Positions 6,005 through 7,116 of a stretch of 7,116 bases of DNA are shown here, piece after piece (within the stretch, counting starts at the first letter, position 1; every line of letters begins with the position of its first letter). Origin of the DNA: Candidatus Woesearchaeota archaeon (lineage in GTDB: Archaea; Nanobdellota; Nanobdellia; SCGC-AAA011-G17; JACPNG01); NCBI GenBank assembly GCA_016185555.1, contig JACPNI010000065.1, positions 1 to 7,116 on the forward strand. Reading direction: 5' to 3'. The notes beneath the pieces are model-generated. The model did no database searches. It was not told where the DNA came from and was given only the letters and a program-made list of their open reading frames with translations. The position numbers and the translations under genes are program-made.

Positions 6005-6250
6005 TTATTTGTAAACATCTTTTCTATGATCAAAACAGTTTATAATAATCTTATCTTGTTCTATTCTATAGATTATCCTGAATGGTGGAACTCTTACGCT
6101 GCGATGACCTTTCAGATTATACTGCAGTGGCTTTCCAGATGCAGGAAGTTGCTCTAACTTCTTAAGATGATTGATAAGCCTTATTCTCGTAGATTTATCC
6201 TTAATCTTCTTAAATTCATTCTTAAACGCCTCTGAGAAGATTATTTGCAT
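6005..6250 (-). CDS. RelE/ParE-superfamily toxin (mRNA-interferase type)
   Basis: This 81-residue protein has the full RelE/YoeB-like pattern. It has an N-terminal strand and a K-rich helix pair (FKNEFKKIKD to HLKKLEQLP), then PLQYNLKGHRSVRVPPFRII and a C-terminal FDHRKDVYK. Basic and aromatic residues that serve catalysis and RNA contact in the family are present: Arg50, Arg53, Arg58, Tyr61, Arg62, His75, Arg76 and Tyr80. RelE toxins cut mRNA in the ribosomal A site. Whether this one acts that way or as a ParE-like gyrase poison cannot be settled, but the intact RelE-type basic residues favour the former. The ATG at 6250 follows the antitoxin stop by 1 nt with only a weak upstream GATGG, so translation is probably coupled and lower than that of the antitoxin. 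It looks intact. Confidence 0.87.
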   Translation of the reverse strand: MQIIFSEAFKNEFKKIKDKSTRIRLINHLKKLEQLPASGKPLQYNLKGHRSVRVPPFRIIYRIEQDKIIINCFDHRKDVYK

Positions 6251-6251
6251 T

Positions 6252-6527
6252 TTAAGCCATCAACAGATCATCTATTTCTTCATCGCTCATGGCAATATCT
6301 GCTTTTACAAATTTGCCTTCTCTTATTTGTTCCTCGCTTCTTCTGATTTTTTCAATTAGTAGCATATCATCTCTTAGGGCTTCTTTCTTAATTTGTTTCA
6401 ACATAATGTTGCCACCTTCATTGAATACAATAAACTTTGCTGATGGTTTTATGCCTGCATCTTTCCTTATTTCTGACGGAATAACAACCTGTCCATTCTC
6501 TGATATTTTAGTTATAGCAATTTCCAT
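6252..6527 (-). CDS. AbrB/SpoVT-type antitoxin partner of the RelE-family toxin
   Basis: The 91-residue protein has an N-terminal AbrB swapped-hairpin domain (about 1-47), recognised by ITKISENGQVVIPSEIRKDA and then a FIVFNEGGNIMLKQI hairpin. A charged helical and acidic tail (about 48-91) ends in SDEEIDDLLMA and would wrap around and neutralise the basic toxin. The domain dimerises and binds palindromic promoter DNA in this family; an 18-bp palindrome lies just upstream. ATG 6527 is chosen because GATGAT at 6532-6537 then sits 4 nt upstream, the same spacing as GGTGAT before prf1. The alternative ATG at 6536 overlaps that site and would add three residues (MIK). The toxin gene follows 1 nt after the TAA stop. 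Confidence 0.87.
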   Translation of the reverse strand: MEIAITKISENGQVVIPSEIRKDAGIKPSAKFIVFNEGGNIMLKQIKKEALRDDMLLIEKIRRSEEQIREGKFVKADIAMSDEEIDDLLMA

Positions 6528-6531
6528 TTTT

Positions 6532-6537
6532 ATCATC
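6532..6537 (-). promoter_or_regulatory. Ribosome-binding site GATGAT of the AbrB antitoxin gene
   Basis: GATGAT differs by one base from GGTGAT and lies 4 nt before ATG 6527. It overlaps the alternative ATG at 6536, which argues against that upstream start. Confidence 0.5.
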
Positions 6538-6544
6538 TACTATA

Positions 6545-6562
6545 TATTTTAATATTAAAATA
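6545..6562. promoter_or_regulatory. 18-bp perfect palindrome, probable operator of the AbrB-RelE operon
   Basis: TATTTTAATATTAAAATA is perfectly self-complementary over 18 bp. It lies between the TATA box and the antitoxin start, covering the predicted transcription start near 6546. That is where an autorepressing AbrB-type antitoxin would be expected to bind. An AT-only palindrome can arise by chance in AT-rich DNA, but this length and position are suggestive. Confidence 0.55.
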
Positions 6563-6565
6563 CAT

Positions 6566-6577
6566 TTTATATATAAA
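6566..6577. promoter_or_regulatory. Symmetric TATA box of the AbrB-RelE operon
   Basis: On the minus strand TTTATATA (6570-6577) is preceded by an A/G-rich AAAAG stretch like a B-recognition element and predicts a start near 6547. The whole 12-mer TTTATATATAAA is itself a palindrome, so it could also drive plus-strand transcription starting near 6598. Confidence 0.55.
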
Positions 6578-6597
6578 CTTTTCGGTTTCCTGGCTTT

Positions 6598-6707
6598 CTT
6601 AGACAAAAGGAGAAAATAACTAGGGATAAGAAGACCAACTCAGATTACTGAGAGGACATTAATGCAGGACACCATGCACTAATATTAGGATACTACAACA
6701 GCTTTTT
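6598..6707 (+). ncRNA. Candidate small RNA with two hairpins and a U-tract
   Basis: The 172-nt gap 6578-6750 has no convincing ORF. It holds a perfect 5-bp stem CTCAG-ATTA-CTGAG (6639-6652). A second hairpin, ATTAATGCA/TGCACTAAT (6658-6666 with 6675-6683), has 8 of 9 pairs, and its loop GGACACCA can form two more. A TTTTT tract lies at 6703-6707. The symmetric TATA box at 6566-6577 could start a plus-strand RNA near 6598. No tRNA, 5S or C/D-box signature is visible. This is a structural guess and the RNA may not exist. Confidence 0.25.
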
Positions 6708-6719
6708 CTCATGATAATC

Positions 6720-6728
6720 TTTAAAAAT
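6720..6728 (+). promoter_or_regulatory. TATA-like box of scpB
   Basis: TTTAAAAAT centred at 6724 lies about 27 nt before ATG 6751, so transcription would begin at or next to the start codon, giving a leaderless mRNA. No ribosome-binding site is present, which fits. Confidence 0.45.
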
Positions 6729-6750
6729 CTTCACTCTATCCTTTAATCTT

Positions 6751-7116
6751 ATGGAATCTGATTATAAAAGCAGGGTTGAAGCAATATTATTTACAACAGG
6801 CAGGTTTATGGATATCAATGAGATTTCCAGGCTGTGCGGCATAGGCTCTGTTGGAATAATAAAGGAAGTTATTGAAGAGATAAAGAAAGAATATGCTTCC
6901 AGGAATTCAGCATTAACTGTATATGAAGAAGAGGGTAAATGGAAATTAAGCATTAGGAAGGAGTATAATTATTTGACAACACAATTATTAACAGATTCTG
7001 AATTAGATCACGGAACAATCAAGACATTAGCTTTAATTGCATATAAACAACCTGTTTTGCAGTCAGATATTGTAAAGATGCGGGGTAATGGAGCATATGA
7101 TCATATAGCAACCCTA
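6751..7116 (+). CDS. scpB: Segregation and condensation protein B (ScpB), C-terminus cut by window edge
   Basis: The frame is open for 122 codons from ATG 6751 to the window end. ScpB is a dimeric winged-helix accessory subunit of the SMC-ScpA complex that organises and segregates chromosomes. The first winged helix starts with SRVEAILFTTGRFMDINEIS, matching the EA(L/I)LF(A/T)SGxPL opening of the family, and includes the strand EEEGKWKLSIRKEY. The second begins at TIKTLALIAYKQPVLQSDIV, the family's best-conserved signature, followed by KMRGNGAYDHIATL, where the window ends. The upstream TATA-like box and lack of a ribosome-binding site suggest a leaderless transcript. scpA is not in view. Confidence 0.92.
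   Translation, partial: MESDYKSRVEAILFTTGRFMDINEISRLCGIGSVGIIKEVIEEIKKEYASRNSALTVYEEEGKWKLSIRKEYNYLTTQLLTDSELDHGTIKTLALIAYKQPVLQSDIVKMRGNGAYDHIATL

Noticed and set aside
6171..6552. Plus-strand frames of 62 and 87 codons opposite the AbrB-RelE operon, hydrophobic in part.
   Set aside because: They are antisense to two well-recognised genes; the hydrophobicity is a by-product of the complementary strand.
1..7116. CRISPR array, prophage or insertion sequence.
   Set aside because: No regularly spaced repeats, transposase, integrase or phage genes are present; the intein is the only clear mobile element.

Overview
This window looks like a piece of an AT-rich archaeal chromosome, most likely from a DPANN-type lineage (Woesearchaeota/Pacearchaeota-like). 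That placement is inference; no marker phylogeny could be run. The archaeal assignment rests on an archaeal-type valyl-tRNA synthetase, a class-1 archaeal release factor (aRF1), TTTATATA-type TATA boxes placed for very short leaders, and GGTGAT/GTGAT ribosome-binding sites. TGA, TAA and TAG are all used as stops, so the genetic code looks standard.

Layout from left to right. (1) Positions 1-162, minus strand: N-terminal part of a small VapB-like antitoxin-type protein running off the left edge, with a TATA box and a tandem 11-bp repeat in its promoter. (2) Positions 347-5141, plus strand: a two-gene translation operon, valS then prf1 (aRF1), separated by 13 nt. prf1 is interrupted by a 432-residue LAGLIDADG intein placed directly after the catalytic GGQ motif. 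The aRF1 host is also unusual: it has NIKD instead of NIKS and lacks the cysteine-rich mini-domain of domain 3. (3) Positions 5210-5730, minus strand: a convergent toxin-antitoxin-like pair, a DUF4258 protein followed with ATGA overlap by a zinc-ribbon plus MazE/AbrB-type protein. (4) Positions 5775-6004: intergenic, holding a T8 tract (minus strand) and a conspicuous GC-rich island that may be a small ORF, RNA or repeat. (5) Positions 6005-6527, minus strand: an AbrB antitoxin and RelE-family toxin operon with an 18-bp perfect palindrome in its promoter. (6) Positions 6578-6750: intergenic, with two hairpins and a T-tract that could form a small RNA. (7) Positions 6751-7116, plus strand: start of scpB, running off the right edge.

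The core genes (valS, prf1, scpB) are all on the plus strand. The three small antitoxin/toxin-like units are all on the minus strand and share a promoter layout, each with a different repeat or palindrome near its TATA box that could be an autoregulatory operator. The most notable item is the aRF1 intein: the protein that ends translation cannot have an intact active site until it has spliced itself.
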